In this document: positions 26,354 to 33,427 of the stretch, piece after piece
Position numbering within the stretch: position 1 is the stretch's first letter
Layout: every line of letters starts with the position of its first letter
Origin: Fimenecus sp051881395
GTDB lineage: Bacteria > Bacillota > Clostridia > Oscillospirales > Acutalibacteraceae
Length of the DNA: 33,427 nt
Assembly: GCA_051881395.1 (NCBI GenBank)
Contig: JBJEPU010000169.1
Span: 1-33,427 of the forward strand
Direction: 5' to 3'
The notes under the pieces: generated by a model
Seen by the model: the letters and a program-made list of their open reading frames with translations, nothing else
Databases searched by the model: none
What the model was told of the DNA's origin: nothing
Translations under genes and position numbers: made by a program

Positions 26354-26389
26354 GTGGCAATATGCTGAAAAGAAAAGGAGAACAGGATT

Positions 26390-26767
26390 ATGCAAAATCT
26401 TTTACAAGCAGGCACCAAGCTTTGCACAAGCACCGGTACGGTTACCGTGCTTGCCGCTGATTTACCGGATGTATTGGCGGTGGAGACAAGCGACACAACG
26501 GTTTGTTTTTACCTTTCCCCGCGTATAGAGGGGAATGTTTTGCACAGCGTGCAAACACTGTCTTTTACGGTGAAAAAAGCGGATTTTTTTGCGGTATTGG
26601 AAACCGCTGTCCAAAACAGGCACATTTCTCCTGCGGATACGAATGCGCTTGCGGGTAGTTTGCGGGAAATCTACTATCGCGTGCCGACTGCGCTCGCGCG
26701 GCTTGTGGTGCAGGCATTTCAACAAGACAGGCAACAAAAAACCGCGTCAATCGGAGGAAACATATAA
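26390..26767 (+). CDS. orphan 125-residue protein downstream of the riboswitch
   Basis: The product has 125 residues with no recognised domain, no signal peptide and no membrane segment. The first 60 residues look like beta strands (TSTGTVTVLA, TTVCFYLSP, VQTLSFTV); the second half is helical (ADFFAVLETAVQN, LARLVVQAFQQDRQQK). A strong AAAAGGAG ribosome site precedes the ATG. It is the only gene that the upstream SAM-clan riboswitch and terminator could control, because the next gene is convergent and even overlaps it by 21 bp. It is not a known methionine or SAM gene. It is either a new member of that regulon or an incidental neighbour of a stand-alone RNA. Confidence 0.7.
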   Translation: MQNLLQAGTKLCTSTGTVTVLAADLPDVLAVETSDTTVCFYLSPRIEGNVLHSVQTLSFTVKKADFFAVLETAVQNRHISPADTNALAGSLREIYYRVPTALARLVVQAFQQDRQQKTASIGGNI

Positions 26768-27424
26768 GGCCAGCGTATTTTCTTTGTCACAAACGCCCAA
26801 ATAGATCTCTTTGGCATTGTGAAAGCCCTGCTTTTCCAGTTGTTTTTGCAGCCAAGTGACATCTAAGCCGAGCTTGTGCAGGTTGTCGTCTAAAATGCGG
26901 CCGTCCATAATGACTTCTGTAAACACGGTTTCCTGCTGTGGGTTTAACTCCATATCCTTCGGCGTGACAGGACGCTCTGTGCTGACGGGCAAAATGGTCA
27001 GCGTGCCGTTATACTCAAAAATGGCGGTTTGTATTGCGTCCAAATCAAAATAGCCCGCATTGCGGCACAGCACCAAAAATTCGTTTAAATCCATTTTGGC
27101 TTTTTTCATATTTTTACGGCTTAATTTCCCGTTATCCATAATCACGGTCGGCGCACCGTTTAGATATTTTCGCATTCTCGGCACCTTGTTAATCAGCAGA
27201 CTGAGAAGAACCGAAACAACGCCGTAAATCACCATGGCAATCAGCGGCTTCCACGGCTGTTCCAGCTCCGTGGCAAGCTCCGCGGCAATAGAGCCTATGG
27301 TTATGCCCGTGATATAATCAAAGAAATCCAACTGCGCCATTTGCTTGTGCCCCATAATTTTGGTGATGAGAAACAGCGTGACGACCGACAAAAGCGAAGT
27401 TAAAATCACTTTCAGAATATCCAT
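26747..27424 (-). CDS. DUF421 (YetF-like) membrane protein
   Basis: The 225-residue product has two or three N-terminal membrane segments (about residues 5-75) followed by a cytoplasmic DUF421 domain with the family features: RKYLNGAPTVIMDNGKL, LMxLR-like DLNEFLVLCR, and TERPVTPKDMEL. The family (YetF/YrbG/YkjA in Bacillus, some linked to spores) has no defined biochemical role. The start at 27424 is set by GGGAGGG just upstream; a codon at 27460 would lie before this site. Its last 21 bp overlap the end of the convergent 125-residue gene, and no terminator is visible between them. Confidence 0.88.
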   Translation of the reverse strand: MDILKVILTSLLSVVTLFLITKIMGHKQMAQLDFFDYITGITIGSIAAELATELEQPWKPLIAMVIYGVVSVLLSLLINKVPRMRKYLNGAPTVIMDNGKLSRKNMKKAKMDLNEFLVLCRNAGYFDLDAIQTAIFEYNGTLTILPVSTERPVTPKDMELNPQQETVFTEVIMDGRILDDNLHKLGLDVTWLQKQLEKQGFHNAKEIYLGVCDKENTLALYVSSD

Positions 27425-27458
27425 CAAAATCCCTCCCGAATTTCCTTGATAGTATGGC

Positions 27459-27522
27459 AAAAAATACGGAAAATAACCGTAAAACGAAAAACGGCTTTGC
27501 GCATTTCAGAACAAAGCCGTTT
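27459..27522 (-). terminator. tandem terminators after the cupin gene
   Basis: Reading leftwards, a 10-bp stem (27513-27522 with 27489-27498, 14-nt loop) is followed by TTTTCGTTTT. A second small hairpin (27477-27481 with 27465-27469) is followed by six T residues. Together they separate the cupin gene from DUF421. Confidence 0.75.
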
Positions 27523-27538
27523 GTGTGTTTTAAAAGAT

Positions 27539-27994
27539 TCAGTCGCCCTGCTTTATCGCGTCCGCCTTGGTTTTGTGTATCGTGCCGAACGGATGTTGTA
27601 CCGGTGCATAAACCGAAAACAGTTTTAAAGGCGAACTGCCGGTATTTTGCAAATTATGGCGTGTACCGGCGGGTACAAAAACAGCGTCACCCGGCATGAC
27701 ATTGCGCCGTTCGGCGCATTCACCTGTGCCGAACTGTACCGTGCCGCGTCCTGCGGCGATATAGAGCATTTGGTCGGTGCACGAGTGCGTTTCCGCACCG
27801 ATGTCCTCACCTGTGCCGAGACACATCAGCATGACTTGCATATGTTCACCCGTCCAAAATGCCGTGCGGAACGTGCGATTTTGCAACGTTTCTTTGCATA
27901 ACGGCAGTGTGCACGGCTGTTTGCCGAAATCCCTCACTTCCCCGCAACAGTCCGAACTGTGCATTTGCTGTTTATTTGGATTGTAGTATGGCAT
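27539..27994 (-). CDS. cupin-domain protein
   Basis: The 151-residue product is a single-domain cupin. The first motif region (GEDIGAETHSCTDQMLYIAAGRG) keeps one histidine and the Gln/Glu position, and the second motif is PGDAVFVPAGTRHNLQN with its histidine. The three-metal-ligand pattern is therefore reduced to His, Gln or Glu, and His. The N-terminal 35 residues (MPYYNPNKQQM, two adjacent cysteines) are an extension. Small cupins can be isomerases, oxygenases or sensors; none can be chosen here. AAAGGA precedes the ATG at 27992-27994. It is monocistronic by position. Confidence 0.85.
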   Translation of the reverse strand: MPYYNPNKQQMHSSDCCGEVRDFGKQPCTLPLCKETLQNRTFRTAFWTGEHMQVMLMCLGTGEDIGAETHSCTDQMLYIAAGRGTVQFGTGECAERRNVMPGDAVFVPAGTRHNLQNTGSSPLKLFSVYAPVQHPFGTIHKTKADAIKQGD

Positions 27995-28048
27995 ACCGAA
28001 AATCCTTTCGTTTTTACCGTATACTATGCGAAAAGGGCGTTCGGCGTG

Positions 28049-28091
28049 CAGAAAGAAAAAGCAATCCCCGCCGTCCGAAAACAGCGGGGGA
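28049..28091 (-). terminator. terminator of the kinase/flavoenzyme operon
   Basis: On the minus strand a GC-rich stem (28084-28089 with 28066-28071, extendable by one G-U) closes a 12-nt loop and is followed within 5 nt by CTTTTTCTTTC. It lies just past the end of the ADPS-like gene at 28112. Confidence 0.65.
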
Positions 28092-28111
28092 GTCGTAAAG
28101 AGAGACCGAGA

Positions 28112-29863
28112 TTATCGGTAATCTTCTCGCGTATTTAAGAATTTCTTTTCCTCGGGCAGTAAATCCAAGCCGATTGTGCCGCCGGGGTTCATCATATACT
28201 CGGGGTCGAAATAGTTTTTCAGCACCTTAAACACACCGTATTCCTTTTCACCGATGTACCCTTCGAGCCACGGCGCAAACATCTTGCCGATGCCGTGGTG
28301 GTGTGAAATTGCCGCGCCGGATTTTTGTATCGCGTCGAGAATGGTGGTATGGTAACGCTTGAACTCATCTGCATCGTTCATTTTGGTAATGAAAATGAAA
28401 TATAAGTTTGCACCTTGCGGGTAGCAGTGCGACATATGCGTGGTGACCACGGTGTTCGGCAGTGCGTGGCAGACTTTTCGTACATCGCGGTGCACCTGCG
28501 CCATATTTGACCAGTTCACCGTACATTCCAAGGTGTCCGTAATAATGCTGAAATCCATTAAGGTGTCGCGCAGATACGGGTCATTGAAACGGCCTTTTTC
28601 CCAGCTCTTTGTGACATATCCCGTCATCGGCATTGCGCCGTATTTGCGGGCGATTTTGGCGATATTGTGCGCCACATTTTTGGAAAAGCCCTTTTCGCCG
28701 TCGGTAAAGCCCAAGAACATACAGCGTTCCATATCCTTATAGCCGCATTTGTCCAAAATCGGGGCAAGGGGCGTGTCGTCCACATTGTAAAGTTTCAGCA
28801 TCAGGTGCGTTTCTTCGGGGTCAGAGAGACGGAATACCGAAGAATAGCCGCATTCACATTGCATCATTTCGCGGGCGGCTTCTATGGCGATTTCCCAATT
28901 CTTAAACATATAGGAGAACCGTTTGCGGTTTTCGGGCATCCAGCGGAATACACGCAAAGTAACTTCCGTCAGCACGCCGAATGTGCCTTCTGAGCCCATC
29001 ATTATTTGATTGAGGTTCGGACCTGTCGCTTCACGCGGATAGTGGCTTGTCACAATTCTGCCGATGGGCGTCGCGTATTTCTGTGACAGGACTATATCGG
29101 TAATCGTGCCATAGTATGTACTGTTCTGCCCTGCGCCGCGCGTGACTGTCCAACCGCCGACACTGCTGTATTCAAACGATTGCGGGAAGTGCCCGCAGGT
29201 GTATGCGCGTTTTGCGCCGAACAGAGACGGTGCATTGTGTAAGGTTTCCTCCAATTTCGGACCGGACATACCCGCCTGCACGGTGATGGTTTGGTCGGTT
29301 TCGTTAAAGCTGATGACCTTATTAAAGCGCTTGCGCATATCCAAGGTCATACCGCCCTTAACTGCCTCCATACCGCGTGTGACCGAACTGCCACCGCCGT
29401 AAACATACAGCGGGATTTTATGCTCTGTCGCGTAGGCAACCAACTGCTCCACTTGCTCGGTGGTGTCGGGGTACACAACCACATCGGGCAGATTTTCAAT
29501 CTGCTTGTGGCGAAGCCGCAGAAGGTCATAGCCCGTGCAACCGTAGGCGACCGCCAAACGCGGATAATCCTCGGTGGTCACAAATTCGTCGCCGACGATT
29601 TTTTTCAGCGCCTCAATATGTACCGGCGCAATTTTCGACGGATACTCGGACAAATCCACTTGGTCAAAGCCGATGTCATCGGTGTACTCTTTAAAATCGT
29701 CATCGGTCATTTTAAAGGTTTCTTTCATCAGCTTGTAAAGCGACTCCTTCGGGTATTTGAAAAATTCAGGGTCACCCCAACGGAAAATGGAACGGTAACT
29801 GCCCTCGGGGGCGGGGGTTAACAACCATTTCGGCTCAAAGCCTTTATACGGTTTTGTACTCAT
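28112..29863 (-). CDS. alkyl-DHAP synthase (ADPS)-family FAD-binding enzyme
   Basis: The 583-residue product belongs to the vanillyl-alcohol-oxidase-type FAD family and resembles alkylglycerone-phosphate synthase rather than GlcD. The FAD pyrophosphate loop is YVYGGGSSVTRGME. The central SFEYSSVGGWTVTRGAG and MGSEGTFGVLTE segments parallel the mammalian ADPS EFSTVGGWISTRASG and MGSEGTLGVITE. The C-terminal SHHHGIGK (His521-523) keeps the triple histidine needed by ADPS, where lactate and glycolate oxidases have a single one. ADPS swaps the acyl group of acyl-DHAP for a fatty alcohol. The ATGA overlap with the FGGY kinase implies co-translation. The actual substrate of this bacterial form is unknown; ether-lipid turnover is inferred. 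Confidence 0.85.
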   Translation of the reverse strand: MSTKPYKGFEPKWLLTPAPEGSYRSIFRWGDPEFFKYPKESLYKLMKETFKMTDDDFKEYTDDIGFDQVDLSEYPSKIAPVHIEALKKIVGDEFVTTEDYPRLAVAYGCTGYDLLRLRHKQIENLPDVVVYPDTTEQVEQLVAYATEHKIPLYVYGGGSSVTRGMEAVKGGMTLDMRKRFNKVISFNETDQTITVQAGMSGPKLEETLHNAPSLFGAKRAYTCGHFPQSFEYSSVGGWTVTRGAGQNSTYYGTITDIVLSQKYATPIGRIVTSHYPREATGPNLNQIMMGSEGTFGVLTEVTLRVFRWMPENRKRFSYMFKNWEIAIEAAREMMQCECGYSSVFRLSDPEETHLMLKLYNVDDTPLAPILDKCGYKDMERCMFLGFTDGEKGFSKNVAHNIAKIARKYGAMPMTGYVTKSWEKGRFNDPYLRDTLMDFSIITDTLECTVNWSNMAQVHRDVRKVCHALPNTVVTTHMSHCYPQGANLYFIFITKMNDADEFKRYHTTILDAIQKSGAAISHHHGIGKMFAPWLEGYIGEKEYGVFKVLKNYFDPEYMMNPGGTIGLDLLPEEKKFLNTREDYR

Positions 29864-31419
29864 TGAATATCTCTCCTTTTGGTGATTTTGATAATTTTTC
29901 TGTAAATCGGCTCTAATTTGCCGAAGATTTTACGGTAAGCGCCGGTGTATAAATCCATATAGGTTTCGTGCTCCGTTTTGCGCGGCATAAACACATCGGT
30001 TTCGTGCACCATATGGTGTATGGCGTCCTCATAATCGCAGAACACGCCGCCCCAAAGAAATGCGACCATCGATGCGCCTATGGAGCACGCCTCGTGGGTT
30101 TGAATGCGCTTGACGGGTAGCCCGAAAATATCTGCGGTAATCTGACAAACCACATCACTGCGTGCCCCGCCGCCGCCGACAAACAATTCGTCAATTTTAA
30201 GCCCCGAACGCTTTTCCATATTGCGAAGCGAGTGGTACAGTTCAAAGCCGATGCCCTCAATAATCGCGCGGTAAAGGTGAATGTGCGTGTGGTAATCGGC
30301 AAAGCCGACCACCGCCCCGCGCGAGGTGGGGTTGATGACGCCCGGCGTCCAGTACGGCTGTAATAACAGCCCCTCACAGCCCGGCGGCAGTTTTTCAATG
30401 TATTTGTCCAACAGTTGCTCGGGTGCACAGCCTAATTTTTCGGCTTCTGCGCGTTCTTCTGCACCGAATTCCTTGACAAACCACGAAACGAGCCAAAATC
30501 CGCGGTATATTTCGATTTCGGGGTTAAATAAATGGTTTGGAACGGCAGGGTAGGCGGGCATAAACTTTTGCGGTTCAAAGTATTTTTCCACCGCCATTTG
30601 TATGGTTGCCGTTGTGCCGAACGAAATCGCCGCCTTGTTCGACTCCACAACCGAAAGCCCCAAGGTTTCACAGCCTTTGTCAGAGCCTGTGGCAATCAGC
30701 GGTAAACCTTCTGGAACGCCGCTTGCTTTTGAAAACTCTGCTGTAATGTGCCCCAAAACTTCGCCCGACTTTACAAGAGCGCATAACTTTTCTTCTTCCA
30801 CATCACAAATGCATTTGGTTAACGAACTGTCCTTTTTCCATACGCGGTGTTTGTAGTCAAAGGGGATATGCCCAATCATATTGGCTTCGGAATCCAACAG
30901 ATTGCCCGTCATTTTGTAGTTTAAGTAGGTGGGCAGCATCACATACTTTGCGGTCTTTTCCCAAATTTCGGGCTGATTTTGTCGAATCCAGTTAGACGCC
31001 GTGGCACGGTAGAGAATTTTGGTTGCCTCCTCCATACCCGCCACTTTAAAAATCCACTTTTTATAAAACGGGAACGGATTGCGAAAATCTGCCTGCCGCT
31101 TGTCAAGCCATAAAATAATGTCGCGAAGCGGCTTGTTGTTTTTGTCGAGACACAGCACCGTGTCGCGAATGACCGTCAGCGTTACGGCTATAATTTGCGG
31201 CAATTTGTCGGCGTTTCGCGCACAAACGGTTTTGCCGATTTCACAAATGCGGTCATAGTAAAAATCGGGACGCTGTTCCGCCCAGCCGGGGTTTCTTGAA
31301 TAATACGGCTCATCGTATTTGACCTGGCAAATATCGGCAAAACTGCCGTCGGGGCGAACAAGCAAACAACGCGCGCTTTGCGTGCCGACATCAAAGGTCA
31401 GCACCAGCGGATTTTCCAT
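29860..31419 (-). CDS. FGGY-family carbohydrate/polyol kinase
   Basis: The 519-residue product is an FGGY kinase. It has the N-terminal actin-like phosphate loop DVGTQSARCLLV (residues about 10-21), a GWAEQRPDFYYD substrate-side segment and the adenosine-binding VGGGGARSDVVCQITADIFGLPV stretch near residue 415, with ACSIGASMVAF following. It is not clearly a glycerol kinase: the GlpK phosphate loop and FBP/EIIA-contact residues are not evident, and it is closer in feel to xylulose or erythritol kinases. It starts 2 bp after the DUF1667 gene and overlaps the ADPS-like gene by 4 bp. The substrate is likely a polyol or glycerol derivative oxidised by the neighbouring flavoproteins, which is inferred. 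Confidence 0.88.
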   Translation of the reverse strand: MENPLVLTFDVGTQSARCLLVRPDGSFADICQVKYDEPYYSRNPGWAEQRPDFYYDRICEIGKTVCARNADKLPQIIAVTLTVIRDTVLCLDKNNKPLRDIILWLDKRQADFRNPFPFYKKWIFKVAGMEEATKILYRATASNWIRQNQPEIWEKTAKYVMLPTYLNYKMTGNLLDSEANMIGHIPFDYKHRVWKKDSSLTKCICDVEEEKLCALVKSGEVLGHITAEFSKASGVPEGLPLIATGSDKGCETLGLSVVESNKAAISFGTTATIQMAVEKYFEPQKFMPAYPAVPNHLFNPEIEIYRGFWLVSWFVKEFGAEERAEAEKLGCAPEQLLDKYIEKLPPGCEGLLLQPYWTPGVINPTSRGAVVGFADYHTHIHLYRAIIEGIGFELYHSLRNMEKRSGLKIDELFVGGGGARSDVVCQITADIFGLPVKRIQTHEACSIGASMVAFLWGGVFCDYEDAIHHMVHETDVFMPRKTEHETYMDLYTGAYRKIFGKLEPIYRKIIKITKRRDIQ

Positions 31420-31421
31420 TG

Positions 31422-31796
31422 TTACCCCTCCCTTATTTCGGCATTTTTCAAAATATCTGAGGTTGCAACAATGTCAACACCGAGCCCCAAAACATTTTCA
31501 AGCACCGTATCTCCCCGTGAGACGGGCGCAGATACACACACTTGGTTGATTTCGTGCATCACATCAAAAATGCGGTCTTTTGGGATTTCCGCCGATACGC
31601 GCACGGGCAAAACGGGAACATCTTTAAAGGCTGTTCGTACCGTGGTGCAAATCGTGCGCTTCGGCGCAGTCATTTCCGAAACGGCAAACTGTTCGCCGCG
31701 TTTGCAGGAATTGCCCGTCACGGTGATTTCGCCATTGTTTTCCGACACTTGCATCGTGCACCCCCGCGGACAAACAATGCAGACCAACTCACGCAT
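31422..31796 (-). CDS. DUF1667 cysteine-motif protein
   Basis: The 124-residue product has an N-terminal Cys6-x2-Cys9-x3-Cys13-x17-Cys31 pattern (CIVCPRGC near the start), similar to the 4Fe-4S ligand spacing of molybdopterin oxidoreductases. A DUF1667 domain follows. This family occurs as a third subunit beside GlpA-like and GlpB-like flavoproteins in anaerobic glycerol-phosphate oxidation operons. It probably carries electrons from the flavoproteins to an acceptor. Its ATG overlaps the end of the upstream oxidoreductase gene by 8 bp, and it is separated from the kinase by only 2 bp. Confidence 0.88.
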   Translation of the reverse strand: MRELVCIVCPRGCTMQVSENNGEITVTGNSCKRGEQFAVSEMTAPKRTICTTVRTAFKDVPVLPVRVSAEIPKDRIFDVMHEINQVCVSAPVSRGDTVLENVLGLGVDIVATSDILKNAEIREG

Positions 31797-33048
31797 TTTC
31801 TTTCACCTCGATGTTTAGTTTAATATCGGAATGTTCGTTTAATTCAAATTTTGAGAAATCAATCACCAGTTTTTCCATTTCCGGCGGCCGCAGGAACGGG
31901 TATTTTTTGGAAAACACCTCTTTCCCGTCCACCGACAGGACAAAACGACAACCGTTTAAGATTTCGCGACTGCGGAAATACAAAATCGTTTCGTGATTGT
32001 CTGCGTTCAAGTTAAGCGTTTGCGGCACAGCATATAAAAAGGATTTGTCCGCCGTTATCGGAATTTCCCGCCGTGTGCGTTTTGCGTATTTTGCGGCATT
32101 TTCGCCTGCAATTTCGCCGCTTTCCGAAACATAGTCCACCAAATCGTTGACATGCAGTGCGTTCCCGCAGGAAAACACGCCGTCCACTGTGGTCATCAAC
32201 TGCGCGTTGCAAACAGGACCTTTGGTTTTCGGGTCTAATTGCACACCCAAATTTTCGGCAAGTTCGTTTTCGGGGATTAACCCGACCGACAAAATCAGCG
32301 CGTCACATTCTATTATCTGTTCCGTGCCCGCAATCGGTTGCATGTTTTCGTCTACCTTCGAAATTTCCACCGCAGTCAGGCGGTCTTGCCCGAACACGCG
32401 TGTAACCGTGTGCGAAAGGTATAGCGGAATGTTATAATCGTGTAAGCATTGGTGAATGTTGCGCGTTAAGCCCGAGGGCGTAGATTTTGCTTCATATACG
32501 CCTACAACCTCTGCACCCTCTAAGGTCAAGCGGCGTGCCATAATCAGGCCAATATCGCCGCTGCCCAAAATCACGCACCGTTTGGTCGGCAACTCGCCCA
32601 AAAGATTGGTGAAATGCTGTGCCGTGCCCGCGGTAAATACCCCCGCAGGGCGCGTGCCGTGAATTTGCACCTGTTTTGCCGTGCGTTCGCGGCAACCCGT
32701 TGCCAAAATCAGCGTTTTCGCCGCCACGGTCTCCACACCGTCACGGTTGACAAGCGTTACCGCAAAGCCGTTTTCCGTTTTTTGAATACGAGTGACAAAA
32801 GTCAGCGTCAGCGCCTCGATATTTTCCGCATGGAACATATCCATAAACCGCTCGGCATATTCGGGTCCCGAGAGTTTTTCCTGAAACCGTACCAACCCGA
32901 ATCCATCGTGAATACATTGCTTTAAAATGCCGCCCAAACGCGCCTCACGCTCGACAAGCAGTGTGCGCGCGCCGTTTTTGTGTGCGGCAATCGCCGCCGC
33001 AAGCCCCGCAGGGCCGCCGCCGATGACCAAACAATCATATGTGCGCAT
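31789..33048 (-). CDS. FAD/NAD(P)-dependent oxidoreductase (GlpB-like partner)
   Basis: The 419-residue product is a two-dinucleotide-binding flavoprotein. FAD binds at GGGPAG (10-15) with a VERE acidic end to strand 2; the NAD(P)-type loop GSGDIG lies near residue 158; VFSCGNALH near 305 is the second FAD contact. A C-terminal domain of about 90 residues, beta-rich, is not part of the core reductase. Such proteins accompany GlpA-like dehydrogenases and DUF1667, moving electrons between G3P-type substrates and NAD or another carrier. A GAGAGGG site precedes the ATG, and the upstream gene ends 21 bp away. Confidence 0.88.
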   Translation of the reverse strand: MRTYDCLVIGGGPAGLAAAIAAHKNGARTLLVEREARLGGILKQCIHDGFGLVRFQEKLSGPEYAERFMDMFHAENIEALTLTFVTRIQKTENGFAVTLVNRDGVETVAAKTLILATGCRERTAKQVQIHGTRPAGVFTAGTAQHFTNLLGELPTKRCVILGSGDIGLIMARRLTLEGAEVVGVYEAKSTPSGLTRNIHQCLHDYNIPLYLSHTVTRVFGQDRLTAVEISKVDENMQPIAGTEQIIECDALILSVGLIPENELAENLGVQLDPKTKGPVCNAQLMTTVDGVFSCGNALHVNDLVDYVSESGEIAGENAAKYAKRTRREIPITADKSFLYAVPQTLNLNADNHETILYFRSREILNGCRFVLSVDGKEVFSKKYPFLRPPEMEKLVIDFSKFELNEHSDIKLNIEVKENA

Positions 33049-33069
33049 CGTTTATCCCTCTCTTTCCCC

Positions 33070-33427
33070 TTATTTCGTCCGTCCAAAGGTGATCACCGAA
33101 TCCGCAGAGGACTTTTTGACCTCGGACAGCGGCACGCCCAAAAAGTCAGCGATAATCTGCGTCACAAGCGGCGAGCAGAACCCGCCTTGGCATCTGCCCA
33201 TACCGGGGCGGATACGCTTTTTAATGCCGTCCACGGTCGGTACGCAAAGCGGGGAGCGCAGGGCGTCCAAAATTTCCCCTTTGCTGATTTCCTCACAGCG
33301 GCAAACAATCACGCCGTAGTCGGGATTTTCTTTGATGAGTGCCGCGCGGGCTTCGTCGTCCATTTCGTTTAACACGGGTACGCCGTGCCGAATGGGATTA
33401 TAGTCGGGATTTTTCTCCACCGTTTTT
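33070..33427 (-). CDS. GlpA-like FAD-dependent dehydrogenase, C-terminal [2Fe-2S] BFD-like part (5' end outside window)
   Basis: The frame is open to the right edge, so only the last 119 residues are visible. They contain a bacterioferritin-associated-ferredoxin-like domain: CRC and, later, CQGGFC, the Cys-x-Cys and Cys-x4-Cys pairs of a [2Fe-2S] centre, within VIVCRCEEIS and RPGMGRCQGGFC. This is the hallmark C-terminus of GlpA-type glycerol-3-phosphate dehydrogenases. A GTG at 33418-33420 is an internal codon, not the start. It is the first gene of the operon in this window; genes further upstream may exist. Confidence 0.85.
   Translation of the reverse strand, partial: KTVEKNPDYNPIRHGVPVLNEMDDEARAALIKENPDYGVIVCRCEEISKGEILDALRSPLCVPTVDGIKKRIRPGMGRCQGGFCSPLVTQIIADFLGVPLSEVKKSSADSVITFGRTK

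Noticed and set aside
29860..31419. Calling the FGGY kinase glpK
   Set aside because: The family is clear, but GlpK-specific segments are not evident, so only the family name is supported.

Overview
The window looks like a scaffold from a gut-type Clostridia genome (Bacillota, probably an Oscillospirales or Ruminococcaceae-like lineage). The evidence is gene content and order: yceD-rpmF, DUF512-der, ruvC-ruvA-ruvB-glmM, two ECF ATPases plus ecfT followed by truA, and a ClpE-type unfoldase. There are also strong GGAGG-type ribosome sites and consensus sigma-A-like promoters. Base composition is moderate by eye. A run of exactly 100 N (22100-22199) marks a scaffold join. Most of the window is housekeeping chromosome; the accessory interest is at the two ends.

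Layout. 1-1112: 3' part of a polytopic membrane protein. 1113-1388: repeat with inverted ends, then a terminator. 1389-3371 (-): ligA. 3372-3745: ligA promoter and a 278-bp MITE-like element directly upstream of the dacF ribosome site. 3746-7799 (+): dacF, pgi, a small P-loop protein and a lipoprotein. 7834-8586: near-ideal promoter, yceD, rpmF. 8672-11325: DUF512 radical-SAM protein and der. 11366-13006 (-): zinc-ribbon/membrane/leucine-rich-repeat surface protein. 13204-16722: ruvC-ruvA-ruvB-glmM. 16722-17585: a methyltransferase. 17610-20147: ECF transporter core. 20170-20910: truA. 20925-22738: DUF5711 and CvpA proteins, both cut by the N gap. 22749-25745: pgsA and a ClpE-like ATPase.

25746-27424 is the most unusual intergenic and small-gene zone. 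It has a 54-residue ORF with its own promoter. Next comes a SAM-I-clan-like riboswitch with promoter and intrinsic terminator, placed ahead of one orphan 125-residue gene. That gene overlaps a convergent DUF421 membrane protein gene by 21 bp. 27539-27994 (-) is a cupin.

28112 to the right edge (-) is a tightly packed operon, read right to left. It encodes a GlpA-like flavoprotein (C-terminal piece only), a GlpB-like FAD/NAD oxidoreductase, a DUF1667 cysteine-motif protein, an FGGY kinase and an alkyl-DHAP-synthase (ADPS)-family flavoenzyme that keeps the triple-histidine motif. The first four resemble an anaerobic glycerol/G3P oxidation module; the ADPS-like enzyme in translational overlap with the kinase does not belong to that module. 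I propose, as inference only, salvage of glycerol ethers or a related polyol: kinase, then sn-2 oxidation, then an ADPS-type exchange. This operon and the riboswitch/orphan-gene pair are the best candidates for undescribed biology here. No CRISPR array, tRNA, rRNA, transposase or phage gene was recognised.
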